Translations under genes and position numbers: made by a program
Assembly (NCBI RefSeq): GCF_000968175.1
Contig: NZ_FO704551.1
Coordinates: forward strand, 2,666,001-2,730,000
Reading direction: 5' to 3'
DNA from: Xenorhabdus poinarii G6
GTDB taxonomy: Bacteria > Pseudomonadota > Gammaproteobacteria > Enterobacterales > Enterobacteriaceae
Length of the DNA: 64,000 nucleotides
Notes under the pieces: model-generated
Told to the model about the DNA's origin: nothing
The model's database searches: none
The model's input: only the letters and a program-made list of their open reading frames with translations
Part shown: positions 1 to 9,812 of the stretch, one piece after another
Position numbering within the stretch: position 1 is the first letter of the stretch
How the letters are laid out: each line of letters begins with the position of its first letter

Positions 1-1179
1 ATTGATACCCTAAAAGTCGGTTTCAATGCCGTGCATGGTTACTATATTCAAGTCAGTCGGGGACAAAGCCATTTAGTGCCGATTCATTATGTTCGCCGGC
101 AAACACTGAAAAACGCTGAACGCTACATCATTCCTGAATTAAAAGAATACGAAGACAAGGTACTGACTTCCAAAGGCAAGGCGCTTGCCATCGAAAAGGC
201 GCTATATGAAGCGTTATTCGATTTGTTATTGCCCCATCTGGCCAATTTGCAAACCTGCGCCGAAGCACTGTCAGAGCTGGACGTATTAGCGAACCTCGCC
301 GAACGCGCGGAAACCCTGAATTACACATGCCCAACATTATCGGATAAAACCGGTATCCAGATCACCGGTGGCCGACACCCGGTCGTCGAACACGTCTTGA
401 GTGAACCGTTTATCGCGAACCCATTGGCACTCTCATCACAACGCCGTTTGCTGATTATTACAGGGCCGAATATGGGGGGAAAAAGTACCTATATGCGTCA
501 GGCCGCGTTGATTACTTTGCTGGCCTATATTGGCAGCTTTGTCCCGGCTGAAAAAGCGGTTATTGGCCCTGTCGATCGCATTTTCACCCGTGTCGGGGCA
601 TCCGATGATCTGGCATCAGGGCGTTCTACCTTTATGGTGGAGATGACGGAAACGGCCAACATTTTACACAATGCAACCGAGCATAGTTTGGTTTTGATGG
701 ATGAGATCGGTCGTGGCACATCTACTTATGATGGTTTATCCCTTGCATGGGCTTGTGCGGAGAATTTAGCCAACCGTATCAAAGCCATGACACTGTTTGC
801 GACTCACTATTTCGAACTCACAACATTACCTGAAAAGTTGGAAGGCGTCGTTAATATTCACCTTGATGCTGTCGAGCATGGCGATACTATTGCCTTCATG
901 CATAATGTACAGGAAGGCGCAGCAAGCAAGAGTTATGGACTGGCCGTCGCATCATTGGCGGGTGTCCCACGTGATGTCATTAAACGTGCCCGTCAAAAAT
1001 TAAAGGAGTTGGAATCTCACTCCAATCAGGCGGCAGCAAGCCACGTCGATACACCACAATTAACCTTGCTGACCGAAGAAACGTCGCCAGCAGTGGAAGC
1101 CTTGGAAAACCTGAATCCAGATACCTTGACACCACGTCAAGCATTAGAATGGATTTATCGTCTGAAAGATATGGTCTGA
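1..1179 (+). CDS. mutS: DNA mismatch repair protein MutS, C-terminal part (5' end outside window)
   Basis: The reading frame is open from base 1, so the gene is cut by the window edge; about 392 C-terminal residues are visible, under half of a normal MutS (about 850 aa). MutS recognises mispaired bases and, as an ATP-driven clamp, recruits MutL. The visible part holds the end of the lever/clamp region and the whole ABC-type ATPase: a Walker A motif GPNMGGKST near bases 463-489, a Walker B/signature stretch ([16 protein letters not shown]) near 688-735 and the ATHYFEL switch near 800. The C-terminal tail carries the helix-turn-helix dimerisation region. It ends TGA, with miaE beginning about 20 bp downstream. 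Confidence 0.97.
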   Translation: MDTLKVGFNAVHGYYIQVSRGQSHLVPIHYVRRQTLKNAERYIIPELKEYEDKVLTSKGKALAIEKALYEALFDLLLPHLANLQTCAEALSELDVLANLAERAETLNYTCPTLSDKTGIQITGGRHPVVEHVLSEPFIANPLALSSQRRLLIITGPNMGGKSTYMRQAALITLLAYIGSFVPAEKAVIGPVDRIFTRVGASDDLASGRSTFMVEMTETANILHNATEHSLVLMDEIGRGTSTYDGLSLAWACAENLANRIKAMTLFATHYFELTTLPEKLEGVVNIHLDAVEHGDTIAFMHNVQEGAASKSYGLAVASLAGVPRDVIKRARQKLKELESHSNQAAASHVDTPQLTLLTEETSPAVEALENLNPDTLTPRQALEWIYRLKDMV

Positions 1180-1196
1180 CCATGGTCGGAATAGCA

Positions 1197-1991
1197 ATGA
1201 ATGGAACCGCGATGACTGGAGCCGCAATAAAATTTGATGCTAATCTGTTAGCCCCCATTTATCAGTTTTTACCGTGTGCCACCCCCGACGCGTGGGTAGA
1301 AAAAGCTCGGCAACCCGAAAACCTGCCGATTTTACTGCGCGATCATCTGCTATGTGAATTGAAAGCAGCACAAAGTGCGATGTTCTTAATTCGTAAATAT
1401 GCGGTTGATCCTGAGAGTGCCGATACGTTACTGGCCTGGTTTCGGCCCTATGAGGATTTTGCCTATAAAAAAATTGGCGATATCAATTCATTAAAAGGGA
1501 AAAACCAAGTCACCAAGCAAATTATTGCCCGAGTAAAATCACCTTATAGTCAGGATCTGATCGATAAGATGGTGCTATTGATTAAAGAGGAGTTGCACCA
1601 CTTTTATCAAGTCTTGGAAATCATGGATGCCAGAAAGATAAGCTACGACAATATTAGCGCCAGCCGTTATGCCAAATCGCTCTTTCAGCATATCACTCAC
1701 CACGAACCTCATACGTTAGTCGATAAGTTGATTATTGGTGCTTATATTGAGGCTCGTTCATGTGAACGTTTCGCTAAATTGGCACCCCATTTAGATGAAG
1801 ATTTAGGTAAGTTTTATATTTCTCTACTTCGTTCAGAAGCCCGCCATTATCAAGATTATTTAGCCCTGGCTCAATCGATATCCCAAGAAGATATTACAGC
1901 AAAGATAAATTATTTTGGTCAGATTGAAGCAGCACTCATTCAATCCCCTGATCATGATTTCAAATTTCATAGTGGTGTTCCCGTTGCCTGA
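1197..1991 (+). CDS. miaE: tRNA 2-methylthio-N6-isopentenyladenosine(37) hydroxylase MiaE
   Basis: Non-haem di-iron monooxygenase of the ferritin-like fold that hydroxylates the isopentenyl group of ms2i6A37 in tRNAs. It matches Salmonella MiaE along its length. Ligand motifs are visible: E in the CELKAAQ helix, EELHHF, EARSCERF and SEARHYQDY (the ExxH-type iron ligands). The start is ambiguous. ATG codons occur at 1149 (inside mutS), 1182, 1197 and 1212; alignment of the LLAPIYQFL segment with known MiaE N-termini favours 1197 or 1212, each with a weak GGA six bases upstream. It lies just after mutS and is convergent with rpoS. MiaE is absent from E. coli K-12 but common in other Enterobacterales. 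Confidence 0.93.
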   Translation: MNGTAMTGAAIKFDANLLAPIYQFLPCATPDAWVEKARQPENLPILLRDHLLCELKAAQSAMFLIRKYAVDPESADTLLAWFRPYEDFAYKKIGDINSLKGKNQVTKQIIARVKSPYSQDLIDKMVLLIKEELHHFYQVLEIMDARKISYDNISASRYAKSLFQHITHHEPHTLVDKLIIGAYIEARSCERFAKLAPHLDEDLGKFYISLLRSEARHYQDYLALAQSISQEDITAKINYFGQIEAALIQSPDHDFKFHSGVPVA

Positions 1992-2048
1992 TATTGATAA
2001 ATAAAATCCTCAGTCACCCATGAATATAAATAATCAGTAGATAAATAA

Positions 2049-2073
2049 AAGGTGGGCAAAATAAGCCCACCTT
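2049..2073. terminator. Convergent terminator hairpin between miaE and rpoS
   Basis: A perfect 9-bp stem AAGGTGGGC / GCCCACCTT with a 7-base AT loop lies in the 139-bp gap between two convergent genes. The T-tract is weak on both sides, so efficiency is uncertain, but position and symmetry suit a bidirectional terminator. Confidence 0.7.
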
Positions 2074-2130
2074 AGAATTATTATCTAATATACTTGCGTT
2101 TTTCTGTTGCAATTTATCAGATATAAAAAT

Positions 2131-3126
2131 TTATGTATGAAATAATGATTCTATATTCAAGCCTTGGGTATGCAATATATCCCTAAGACGACGCAATCCC
2201 TCAACTTGAATCTGACGAACTCTCTCCCTTGTCAATCCTATTTCTCGCCCAACATCTTCCAATGTTTCTGCTTCATATCCAAGCAGGCCAAAACGGCGGG
2301 CAAGCACTTCACGTTGTTTGGCATTTAATTCAAACAACCATTTCACAATGCTCTGTTTCATATCATCATCTTGAATGGTTGTTTCTGGCCCTGAATCATT
2401 TTCATCAGATAAAATATCTAATAATGCTTTATCTGAATCCCCACTAATGGGTGTATCGACAGACGTAATACGTTCATTAAGCCGCATCATACGGCTGACG
2501 TCTTCAACAGGTTTATCCAGTTTTTCCGCAATTTCTTCAATACTGGGTTCATGATCCAATTTATGCGCCAGTTCTCTTGCCGTACGTAAATAGACATTCA
2601 ACTCTTTGACAATGTGAATAGGCAGACGAATTGTGCGAGTTTGATTCATAATGGCGCGTTCAATGGTTTGACGAATCCACCATGTTGCATAAGTAGAAAA
2701 ACGAAAACCTCTTTCCGGATCAAATTTTTCTACTGCACGAATCAACCCAAGGTTACCTTCTTCAATCAGATCTAGCAGTGCTAGCCCGCGATTACTGTAT
2801 CGGCGGGATATTTTTACCACCAACCGCAAGTTACTTTCAATCATGCGTTGGCGTGCGGCAAGATCACCCCGCAATGCTCGTCTGGCAAAAAAAACCTCTT
2901 CCTCTGCTGTTAGCAGAGGCGAGAAACCAATCTCGCCCAGATAAAGCTGTGTCGCATCGAGAACCCGTTGGTTTACCTCTTGCAATACATCCAAATCTTC
3001 ATCAAGATCAGTGACATCACCTTCATCTTTCAGCAACGCTTCATCAAAGTCATCGGCTTCCATGCTATGTTCGTCTAAGTCCGCATCATCATACAACTTA
3101 TTAACTTTAAGCGTACTTTGGCTCAT
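2131..3126 (-). CDS. rpoS: RNA polymerase sigma factor RpoS (sigma-38)
   Basis: General stress and stationary-phase sigma factor; 331 aa, the usual length. Regions in order: acidic region 1.1/1.2 (residues about 1-85), region 2 with the -10-binding helix ([20 protein letters not shown], about 145-165), region 3, and region 4 with the helix-turn-helix ([19 protein letters not shown], about 290-310). The K-rich turnover determinant near region 2.5-3.0 is kept. It lies downstream of nlpD in the same direction, 53 bp apart; in E. coli the main rpoS promoter is inside nlpD, and the same arrangement here suggests the same regulation. In Xenorhabdus and Photorhabdus RpoS is linked to host association (recalled, not shown here). 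Confidence 0.98.
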   Translation of the reverse strand: MSQSTLKVNKLYDDADLDEHSMEADDFDEALLKDEGDVTDLDEDLDVLQEVNQRVLDATQLYLGEIGFSPLLTAEEEVFFARRALRGDLAARQRMIESNLRLVVKISRRYSNRGLALLDLIEEGNLGLIRAVEKFDPERGFRFSTYATWWIRQTIERAIMNQTRTIRLPIHIVKELNVYLRTARELAHKLDHEPSIEEIAEKLDKPVEDVSRMMRLNERITSVDTPISGDSDKALLDILSDENDSGPETTIQDDDMKQSIVKWLFELNAKQREVLARRFGLLGYEAETLEDVGREIGLTRERVRQIQVEGLRRLRDILHTQGLNIESLFHT

Positions 3127-3179
3127 CAGCTACTCCTACCCATGATAATGCGGGCAGGAACTTCAGATCCTGCCCCGGT

Positions 3180-4250
3180 TTATCGCTGCGGAAGATAACG
3201 CAGCGGGTTTACGGATTTTCCCTTATAGCGAATTTCAAAATGCAATTTTACTGAACTTGTTCCAGTACTACCCATCGTGGCAATCTTTTGTCCCACTTGA
3301 ACATTCTGCTGATCACGGACCAACATGGTGTCGTTATGTGCATAGGCACTTAGGTAGTCGTCATTGTGTTTTATAATTATTAAATTTCCATATCCACGTA
3401 ATGCATTTCCGGCATAAACAACTTTTCCACTCGCTGTTGCAAATACGGGTTGACCACGATCCCCCGCAATATCAATGCCTCGATTTCCTCCTTGAGCATC
3501 GGAGAAACCAACAATCATTTTTCCTTTTGCTGGCCACCTCCAATTATTAATAGTGTCAGTACCATTAATAGCGCTGTTTATTCCCGCATCTGCCGCTGCA
3601 GGTGATTTTGAAACGGCATTATCACCAGAAGAAACAGTTTCTTTTGGCAACATATTTTCTGATTCTTGTCTATCAATATTTGCAGGATACGCATTAATTT
3701 TTTGAAAATCAACCTGCTTAATTTTAGATTGGGTACTATTTGATGCTATTAATACACCATTTCTGGAGGTTGCATTGCCTATTTTTAGTACTTGCCCCAC
3801 TTTTAAGTTATAAGGCTCTAAAAGATTATTTTTGTGAGCAAGATCACGAAATTCTTCGCCTGTAATCCAGGCGATGTAAAATAACGTATCGCCGTGTTTA
3901 ACGGTATAAGTATTCCTGCTGTAGCTCCCTTTCGGAATATTCTCATAGTTGCGGTTATAGATAATTCTCCCTTGAACCTCCCTGTCAGCAGCAGCATCAT
4001 TCACTGGTATACGGTGTTTGACAGCACGATTATCTGACGTGCGATTCGTTGATATTGGGGGAGAAGAAGATGGCATAGGTGTCGAAATTGATGATGGTTT
4101 GGAGAGTAATCCTCCACTATTTTTCTTATTATCGATAGTAACTATCGGGGCTGGACGATTTGGTGTATTACTGCAACCGACCAGCACAGCCGCCATCACG
4201 GTACTGGCTATTATCCACTTCATTTTCTTCACTGTTTTTTTTAAATTCAT
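3180..4250 (-). CDS. nlpD: Murein hydrolase activator lipoprotein NlpD
   Basis: Outer-membrane lipoprotein that activates the amidase AmiC at the division septum. The 356 residues show a lipoprotein signal peptide with lipobox ending in Cys26 (VLVGC), a long Ser/Pro/Asn-rich linker, a LysM peptidoglycan-binding domain (about residues 113-157, YTVKHGDTLFYIAW...) and a C-terminal M23/LytM domain (about 245-355). The LytM site is degenerate: the zinc-ligand HxxxD position reads NRGIDI and the HxH position reads LHFE, as expected for an activator rather than an active endopeptidase. It lies between pcm and rpoS, as in E. coli. Confidence 0.95.
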   Translation of the reverse strand: MNLKKTVKKMKWIIASTVMAAVLVGCSNTPNRPAPIVTIDNKKNSGGLLSKPSSISTPMPSSSPPISTNRTSDNRAVKHRIPVNDAAADREVQGRIIYNRNYENIPKGSYSRNTYTVKHGDTLFYIAWITGEEFRDLAHKNNLLEPYNLKVGQVLKIGNATSRNGVLIASNSTQSKIKQVDFQKINAYPANIDRQESENMLPKETVSSGDNAVSKSPAAADAGINSAINGTDTINNWRWPAKGKMIVGFSDAQGGNRGIDIAGDRGQPVFATASGKVVYAGNALRGYGNLIIIKHNDDYLSAYAHNDTMLVRDQQNVQVGQKIATMGSTGTSSVKLHFEIRYKGKSVNPLRYLPQR

Positions 4251-4395
4251 ACCCTATTCCCCTATAAAGGCAAATATCAGTGTCAATGATGACTTATAAA
4301 GAATTTAGAATCATAAAAGATTTAAGGCTAACTATTTGCTTAAATTAAGAAAAATAACAGCTAATTTTAAAATACATCTCAAATAAATTAGCTAA

Positions 4396-5022
4396 TTATG
4401 CTAGCTCGCCTTGAATTAGAGGTACAAAACGGACAGATTCAACAACATCGCCATGAAAATCATTCCCATAACGGTGTACCACTTTCAATAATTGTGTGTG
4501 CTCACCAACAGGTAAAACCATGACGCCGCCATCGGCAAGCTGATGGAGCAATGCTTGTGGGATCTCTGGTGGTGCTGCGGTGACAATAATGGCATCAAAA
4601 GGGCTTTTTGATGGCCATCCTTCCCACCCATCACTATGGCGGGTTGAAATATTGTGTAAGTCAAGTTGCTTTAATCTGCGCTTAGCCTGCCACTGTAACC
4701 CCTTAATCCGCTCAACGGAGAAGACATGCCTGGCTAAATGAGCAAGGATGGCGGTTTGATAACCGGAACCGGTTCCGATTTCCAATACATGGGATTCCGG
4801 GGATAAATTCAGTAACTCGGTCATGCGAGCAACAATATAAGGCTGAGATATGGTTTGTCCATGACCGATTGGCAGTGCGGTATTTTCATACGCCTTATGT
4901 GCCAAAGCCTCATCGACAAAACGTTCCCTGGGTACGTTGGCAATCACCTCTAACAAATGCTCGTTATGAATTCCTTGCTGACGCAATTGCGCCAGCAGAT
5001 TTTTTATTGAGCGATTTAGCAT
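4396..5022 (-). CDS. pcm: Protein-L-isoaspartate O-methyltransferase
   Basis: SAM-dependent repair enzyme that methylates L-isoaspartyl residues in damaged proteins. The start at 5022 ([10 protein letters not shown]...) gives 208 aa, the E. coli length; an in-frame start 10 codons upstream lies within surE and is less likely. The SAM motif I ([14 protein letters not shown]) and the family motif [14 protein letters not shown] are present. The start overlaps the surE stop by a few bases, so translational coupling is likely. Confidence 0.96.
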   Translation of the reverse strand: MLNRSIKNLLAQLRQQGIHNEHLLEVIANVPRERFVDEALAHKAYENTALPIGHGQTISQPYIVARMTELLNLSPESHVLEIGTGSGYQTAILAHLARHVFSVERIKGLQWQAKRRLKQLDLHNISTRHSDGWEGWPSKSPFDAIIVTAAPPEIPQALLHQLADGGVMVLPVGEHTQLLKVVHRYGNDFHGDVVESVRFVPLIQGELA

Positions 5023-5780
5023 TCTCCAACATCCCCGACTTTTGCCAACCAATCATTGATTAATGCTTGGGCTTGATAGGCGGTTAAGTCTACCTGCAAG
5101 GGTGTAATGGAAACAAATCCTTCTTCTACCGCAGCAAAATCTGTTTCAGGCCCAAAATCACGTTTTTCTCCCGGTGGACCTATCCAATAGAGCATATTGC
5201 CTTTGGGATCGGCCAGAGTATAGACATTTTCAGCCGCACTGCGACTACCACACCGCGTCACCCGAAACCCTTTGATTTGCTCAATGGGGATATCAGGCAC
5301 ATTAATATTCAGAATGTTACCCGCTCTCAATGGATATTTTTGTAGCAAAGCCAATAAACGCAGCGTCACGTCTGCGGCCGTTGTATAATGTTTGTCACCA
5401 TTAAGTGATATTGCCAGTGCCGGCAATCCCAAGTGACGTCCTTCCATTGCAGCCGCGACGGTGCCTGAATAAATGACGTCATCACCGAGATTAGGGCCGC
5501 AGTTAATACCTGAAACGACAATGTCAGGACGAGGATGAACCAGATTATTGACGCCCAAATAGACACAATCCGTCGGTGTTCCTTCCTGAACGGAAATATC
5601 GCCATTTTTCAGTGTGTTGATGCGTAAAGGACAATCCAGTGTTAAGGCATTCGACGCACCACTACGGTTACGGTCAGGTGCAATCACCTGAACATGATAG
5701 TGTTTACGCAATGTCGCCGCTAAAGTTTGAATACCCGGTGCGGTCACACCATCATCGTTACTCAGCAATATCCGCAGCAT
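5016..5780 (-). CDS. surE: 5'/3'-nucleotidase SurE
   Basis: Metal-dependent nucleotidase/exopolyphosphatase of the SurE family, a stationary-phase survival protein. 254 aa. The N-terminal [13 protein letters not shown] motif holds the metal-binding Asp pair, and [19 protein letters not shown] is the family signature with the third metal ligand Asn. It overlaps pcm by 7 bp. Unlike E. coli, where truD and surE overlap, a 345-bp spacer separates it from truD here, so it may have its own promoter. Confidence 0.96.
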   Translation of the reverse strand: MLRILLSNDDGVTAPGIQTLAATLRKHYHVQVIAPDRNRSGASNALTLDCPLRINTLKNGDISVQEGTPTDCVYLGVNNLVHPRPDIVVSGINCGPNLGDDVIYSGTVAAAMEGRHLGLPALAISLNGDKHYTTAADVTLRLLALLQKYPLRAGNILNINVPDIPIEQIKGFRVTRCGSRSAAENVYTLADPKGNMLYWIGPPGEKRDFGPETDFAAVEEGFVSITPLQVDLTAYQAQALINDWLAKVGDVGEC

Positions 5781-6125
5781 TAATATATCTCATTGATTTA
5801 ATTATTAATAATATGTATTGATACGGTAACTGACCCTGTATGTTGTCCATGGGTTTCGTGTAACCGATACTTAGACGATATGAGAGTCATTAAAAAATCG
5901 ATTGATCTTAGCATGAGGCCGCCAGTTTTGTAGAGTGCTTTGCATTCAGCCCCTCTCAATGACCATCGGCAACCTCAAGGAAAGCTATTTATTGTAGAAT
6001 TCAGCGACACTCATTTTCAGGAAAAATGCAGGACAGCGTCGCCAAGATACCCAAATGCATCACGTCTTCCTGATGTATCCTGGCATACAAATATGATGAA
6101 CGTGTTGTGTGATTAGCTGATGCCA
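5781..6125. other. Unusual 345-bp truD-surE spacer with a palindromic element
   Basis: No convincing ORF. The DNA holds a nested inverted repeat at 6004-6042 (outer arms GCGACAC / GCGTCGC, inner arms CATTTT / AAAATG). The part nearest surE is AT-rich and could hold a promoter. In E. coli the two flanking genes overlap, so this is an insertion or lineage-specific spacer. Confidence 0.5.
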
Positions 6126-7175
6126 TTATTCCGTCATATCCACAGTATTACTGTGATCCTGACTGAGCAGTTCCCTGACAACACTGGTTGCAAAACTCCC
6201 TGATGGCAGAGAAAAATGGAGAATAACGGTTTGATCATCACGCCAGTCCCAACGCAGGTTAAGCGGTTTCACTAACATTGCCCGGCGACTGCTTTCCACC
6301 CGTTCACGTTTGACCAATGCCCAAAGCGGTTCATAATCCAATAAGCATTGTTGTTCAAAATCCAACGCCTGATGTTGCGTTCCCAATGCATTGTCACCCG
6401 GTAAAGGCGCCGTTATCTGTAACTCACCTGCCATGACTCGCTGCTGTAAGGCAGATAATTCAGCCTCATCCGCCACAAACCAGCTACCGCGCCCTGTTAA
6501 TTGTAATGCATCTCCCTTTTTTACCTGTTGATGTTCATGCTGGGCGATGCGTGTACTGGTGATAGCATTAAACATGGCACTACGGCAGGCTGAAAGGTAA
6601 AAACTACGACGGTTACGCTCTTTAACATGGATTTCATTGGCCGCCCAACGCTGAGCCTGAACCAAATTTTGACCATCCCGCCCAAAACGCTGTTCACCAA
6701 AGTAATTGGGTACACCAGCGTGGGCGATTTGCTGCAAGCGTTTTTCCACCCATTGTCGATCAGAGATTTCTCTTAATACTAACGTGAAATCATTCCCTTT
6801 CAATGCCCCAATCCGTAGCTTACGTTTTTGGCGAGTCACGGCCAACACTTCACAACCTTCCAGTTGAAATGCTGCTAAATCCGGCGTCTGTTTTCCCGGT
6901 AAATGCAGGCAAAACCACTGTTCCGTAACCGCATTGCGGTCTTTTAATCCCGCATAACTGACAGCGCGCGCCGGGATTTTGGCAAAACGGGCAAGGTGAT
7001 CCGCGACAAATTGGGTATTACAGCCCGTTTTACGGATATGTACCATTAAGTGTTCACCTTCTCCCTCAGGGGAAAACCCCAAATCTTCGCGAACAATAAA
7101 ATCTTCTGGCGTGGCTTTGACAATCCCCGTTGCTTCCGGTTTACCAAACAGCCAATGTAATTCACTCAATGTCAT
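6126..7175 (-). CDS. truD: tRNA pseudouridine(13) synthase TruD
   Basis: Converts U13 of tRNA-Glu to pseudouridine. 349 aa, full length. It has the TruD-family catalytic motif [15 protein letters not shown] (catalytic Asp in GLKDR) near residues 75-90, the [12 protein letters not shown] motif near 152, and a TRUD insertion domain between. It lies 21 bp downstream of ispF in the same operon direction. Confidence 0.96.
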   Translation of the reverse strand: MTLSELHWLFGKPEATGIVKATPEDFIVREDLGFSPEGEGEHLMVHIRKTGCNTQFVADHLARFAKIPARAVSYAGLKDRNAVTEQWFCLHLPGKQTPDLAAFQLEGCEVLAVTRQKRKLRIGALKGNDFTLVLREISDRQWVEKRLQQIAHAGVPNYFGEQRFGRDGQNLVQAQRWAANEIHVKERNRRSFYLSACRSAMFNAITSTRIAQHEHQQVKKGDALQLTGRGSWFVADEAELSALQQRVMAGELQITAPLPGDNALGTQHQALDFEQQCLLDYEPLWALVKRERVESSRRAMLVKPLNLRWDWRDDQTVILHFSLPSGSFATSVVRELLSQDHSNTVDMTE

Positions 7176-7196
7176 CTTTATTCTTTTTTAACCTGT

Positions 7197-7670
7197 TTAT
7201 TCTTTTACCAACAAAGCGACAGCTTCGCAGGCAATCCCTTCTTTACGACCAACAAAGCCTAATTTTTCGGTGGTTGTCGCTTTAACATTAATGTCATCCA
7301 TATGGCACTCAAGATCCTCGGCCAGATTAACCCGCATCTGTGGAATGTGCGGTAGCATCTTTGGCGCCTGTGCAATAATAGTGATATCCAAATTACCGAT
7401 TCGGTAGCCTTTTGCCCGAATACGACGATAGGCTTCTTTCAATAGTTCACGGCTATCCGCGCCTTTAAAAGCAGGATCGGTATCAGGAAATAATTTACCA
7501 ATATCACCTAAGGCGGCAGCACCCAGTAGCGCATCTGTGGCAGCGTGCAACGCGACATCGCCGTCAGAATGGGCAATTAATCCTTGTTCATAAGGAATAC
7601 GAACCCCCCCAATCACTAATGGCCCTTCTCCACCAAATTTATGCACATCAAAACCGTGTCCAATTCTCAT
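7197..7670 (-). CDS. ispF: 2-C-methyl-D-erythritol 2,4-cyclodiphosphate synthase
   Basis: Fifth enzyme of the MEP isoprenoid pathway. 157 aa, typical. Zinc ligands are visible in [12 protein letters not shown] (Asp, His) and [13 protein letters not shown] (His), with the C-terminal [23 protein letters not shown] motif. Its ATG overlaps the ispD stop as ATGA, so the two pathway enzymes are translationally coupled. Confidence 0.97.
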   Translation of the reverse strand: MRIGHGFDVHKFGGEGPLVIGGVRIPYEQGLIAHSDGDVALHAATDALLGAAALGDIGKLFPDTDPAFKGADSRELLKEAYRRIRAKGYRIGNLDITIIAQAPKMLPHIPQMRVNLAEDLECHMDDINVKATTTEKLGFVGRKEGIACEAVALLVKE

Positions 7671-8509
7671 TCAATAGATTCCTTAGATTTTCGGGATAGG
7701 TAAAATTCAGCCAGTGCCAAATCTTCAGGTTGAGTCACTTTTATATTGTCGGCCCGTCCCTGGATCAAGACAGGACGATAACCACAATATTCCAGTGCGG
7801 AAGATTCATCAGTGATACAGGCTTGTTCTGCAAGTGCTTTGATCAAGCAATCACGTAATAGTAGCAAAGGAAATAATTGTGGGGTCAGCGCATGCCAAAG
7901 CCCGTTACGATCAACGGTATGATCGATCAAGGTATGGGGAAGCATTATTGATGCTGATATTTTTTTCACCGATGACGATACCATGCGTTTCATCGTATCC
8001 CTTACCGGAGAAGCCAAAAGACCACCGCAGACGTCAGGCGAGGCGCTAGCGTGATCGACAAGTTGTAGCAGATTATCGAGATCCGTTCTCTGCAAGCAGG
8101 GGCGGGCAGCATCATGCACCAAAACCCACGTTGTTTTACTTGTAGGCCAGCTTGCCAGGTAATTCAATCCGGCCAGGACGGAATCAGCTCGCTCTTCCCC
8201 CCCCATAACGGTTGTCACTCTTGGATCAGAAGCGATAGGCAATCGGGCAAATTGGGTATCAACCGGATTAAGCACAATGATAATACGTTGTATACGAGGG
8301 TGCTCAAACAGTGCTGCCACAGTATGTTCAAGAATCGTTTTTTGGGCAATTTCAAGATACTGCTTTGGGCAATCGGATTTCATTCGACTACCAATACCTG
8401 CGGCAGGAATCAAGGCGACGATGTCAGTTGTGTCAGGATCTTCAACAAGGGTTTTGTCGGAAAGAAAAACATCAGCAGAGGAATGAGGTCGTGGATTATT
8501 CATTGCCAT
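7667..8509 (-). CDS. ispD: 2-C-methyl-D-erythritol 4-phosphate cytidylyltransferase, N-terminally extended
   Basis: Third step of the MEP pathway, making CDP-methylerythritol. The CTP-binding motif [20 protein letters not shown] sits near residue 32, and VHDAARP and [15 protein letters not shown] follow. At 280 aa it is about 44 residues longer than E. coli IspD (236): roughly 22 extra at the N-terminus and an insertion after RDTMKRM ([19 protein letters not shown] region). No ATG, GTG or TTG lies between the extension and the catalytic core, so the extension looks real. ATG codons at 8509 and 8503 are both possible starts. Overlaps ispF by 4 bp. Confidence 0.94.
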   Translation of the reverse strand: MAMNNPRPHSSADVFLSDKTLVEDPDTTDIVALIPAAGIGSRMKSDCPKQYLEIAQKTILEHTVAALFEHPRIQRIIIVLNPVDTQFARLPIASDPRVTTVMGGEERADSVLAGLNYLASWPTSKTTWVLVHDAARPCLQRTDLDNLLQLVDHASASPDVCGGLLASPVRDTMKRMVSSSVKKISASIMLPHTLIDHTVDRNGLWHALTPQLFPLLLLRDCLIKALAEQACITDESSALEYCGYRPVLIQGRADNIKVTQPEDLALAEFYLSRKSKESIE

Positions 8510-8555
8510 TAATTATTACTTACTGTTTTAATTTAAAAAAACTGAATCTCAAACG

Positions 8556-8858
8556 CTATTTCGAGTGATGTTTCGAGGCGTCTGGTACGATACGATAAAA
8601 GGTTTCATCCGGCTTAATCATACCCAATTCATTACGCGCGCGTTCTTCAATGGCTTCCATATTACCTTGAAGATTTTTAAGATCTTTGACTTCAGCAGTG
8701 AGCTGCTCGTTACGAGCCTTAATTTTAAGCGTATTTACCGCTTGTTTTTCAACGTCGGCCTGAACCCTCATATAATCGTAAATGCCATTTTTGCCGAGCC
8801 ACAGCGTATACTGCAACCACCCCAGTATCACCAATAATAGTAGCGTTAATTTGCCCAT
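8556..8858 (-). CDS. ftsB: Cell division protein FtsB
   Basis: Small bitopic inner-membrane protein that forms the FtsQLB divisome complex. The start at 8858 ([12 protein letters not shown]...) gives 100 aa, matching E. coli FtsB (103). There is one N-terminal membrane helix (about residues 4-21), a leucine-zipper coiled coil (about 28-70), then the [20 protein letters not shown] motif that contacts FtsQ/FtsL. First gene of the ftsB-ispD-ispF-truD cluster; the accessory island begins directly upstream of it. Confidence 0.95.
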   Translation of the reverse strand: MGKLTLLLLVILGWLQYTLWLGKNGIYDYMRVQADVEKQAVNTLKIKARNEQLTAEVKDLKNLQGNMEAIEERARNELGMIKPDETFYRIVPDASKHHSK

Positions 8859-9025
8859 ATCCCCCCCTAAAAACCCGTTAATCATCCCACAACTAAAAGA
8901 ATGATGCCACTGACTCTCAAAAAACCCGTTATCAGATCACTTATAAGGTGATTCATTGACAAAACCGCACCTGAATTCCCGGTAAAACGTGTTTAACCAT
9001 AAACTTAATAAGCTGATTTCATGGT

Positions 9026-9042
9026 ATACACAGCAAAATAAG
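9026..9042 (+). repeat. 17-bp direct repeat, copy 1 of 2
   Basis: The 17-base string ATACACAGCAAAATAAG recurs exactly at 11231-11247, over the first codons of the unknown gene at 11227. The copy here precedes the transposase relic. It may be a duplicated gene start left by rearrangement, or chance. Confidence 0.4.
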
Positions 9043-9058
9043 GAATACATTGGATGAA

Positions 9059-9178
9059 ATGAGAGTTGAAAATGCTTTTCTTCGCCTTAAACGCTGGCGT
9101 GGCATCGCGACTCGTTATACTAAAAAAGGTACATCGTTTCTGGCTGCTGTCCAGATCCGCTGTCTTGCGCTTTGGTGA
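9059..9178 (+). pseudogene. Transposase C-terminal remnant (IS5-like family)
   Basis: A 39-codon in-frame stretch ending in TGA encodes MRVENAFLRLKRWRGIATRY followed by TKKGTSFLAAVQIRCLALW. This matches the conserved C-terminal motif (ENxFxxLKxxRxIATRYxKxxxxFLAAVxI) of IS5-superfamily DDE transposases. Nothing upstream in frame resembles the rest of the enzyme, so only the 3' tail is left. It marks the left side of the accessory island beyond ftsB. Confidence 0.7.
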
Positions 9179-9812
9179 AGTATCTCATGGCGATATTATG
9201 TTAATTTTTTAAAATTATTTTTAATTTCAATTAAATGATGAAAAACAATAAAATGATTATTAATTTGTTTTTCAACTTCCATGTAAATTTTATAATTTAT
9301 TGTTGAAATTACTCCAATGTGTACTAATATTTTAAAGTATAAAGAAAAGACTATTTTGCACGGTAAACAGTAAAATATGACCTTGTATATATGGAGAGTG
9401 AAATAAGTCGCTATAACGTTAATATTAATGGATTGCAATTCATTTAATCTGTTAAATTTTAACATAATTTTCAATTATTGCGTCAAGTTTTCTGTATATT
9501 CATTAATGCTTTTTAAATTAAAGCAAGTGGAGTGATTTTTCAGAATAAAATCCAAATAACAATGATAAACATATTGAAGGATGGATAATTTATTCATTGT
9601 TAGATAATGTTTATAATGAGATGAGAAAAATTGATTGTTATGAAAAATTGACTCATATTTACATCTCAGGCAATTATCACCGTTAAGTGCGTATGGATTT
9701 ATCCTATATATTAAATGGAGATATCTATACATAAAAAATAATAAATATTTTTCAATTGATGGATTGATGCATGAAATATCCATCACATTAACTTTTAAAT
9801 AAGGTGGCCGTT
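9179..9812. other. AT-rich region without a confident gene; one long broken minus-strand frame
   Basis: A minus-strand frame runs open from about 9786 to 9196 apart from a single TAA at 9475-9477, giving 103 and about 92 codons on either side. Such length is unusual in very AT-rich DNA and could be a gene killed by one nonsense change. No Shine-Dalgarno precedes its GTG/ATG start, the composition is Asn/Ile/Tyr/His-rich and no family is recognised. The right end carries the upstream region of the gene at 9813. Confidence 0.3.

Noticed and set aside
8114..8512. 132-codon plus-strand frame opposite ispD
   Set aside because: Antisense shadow; the His/Cys/Arg-rich composition is typical of reversed coding sequence.
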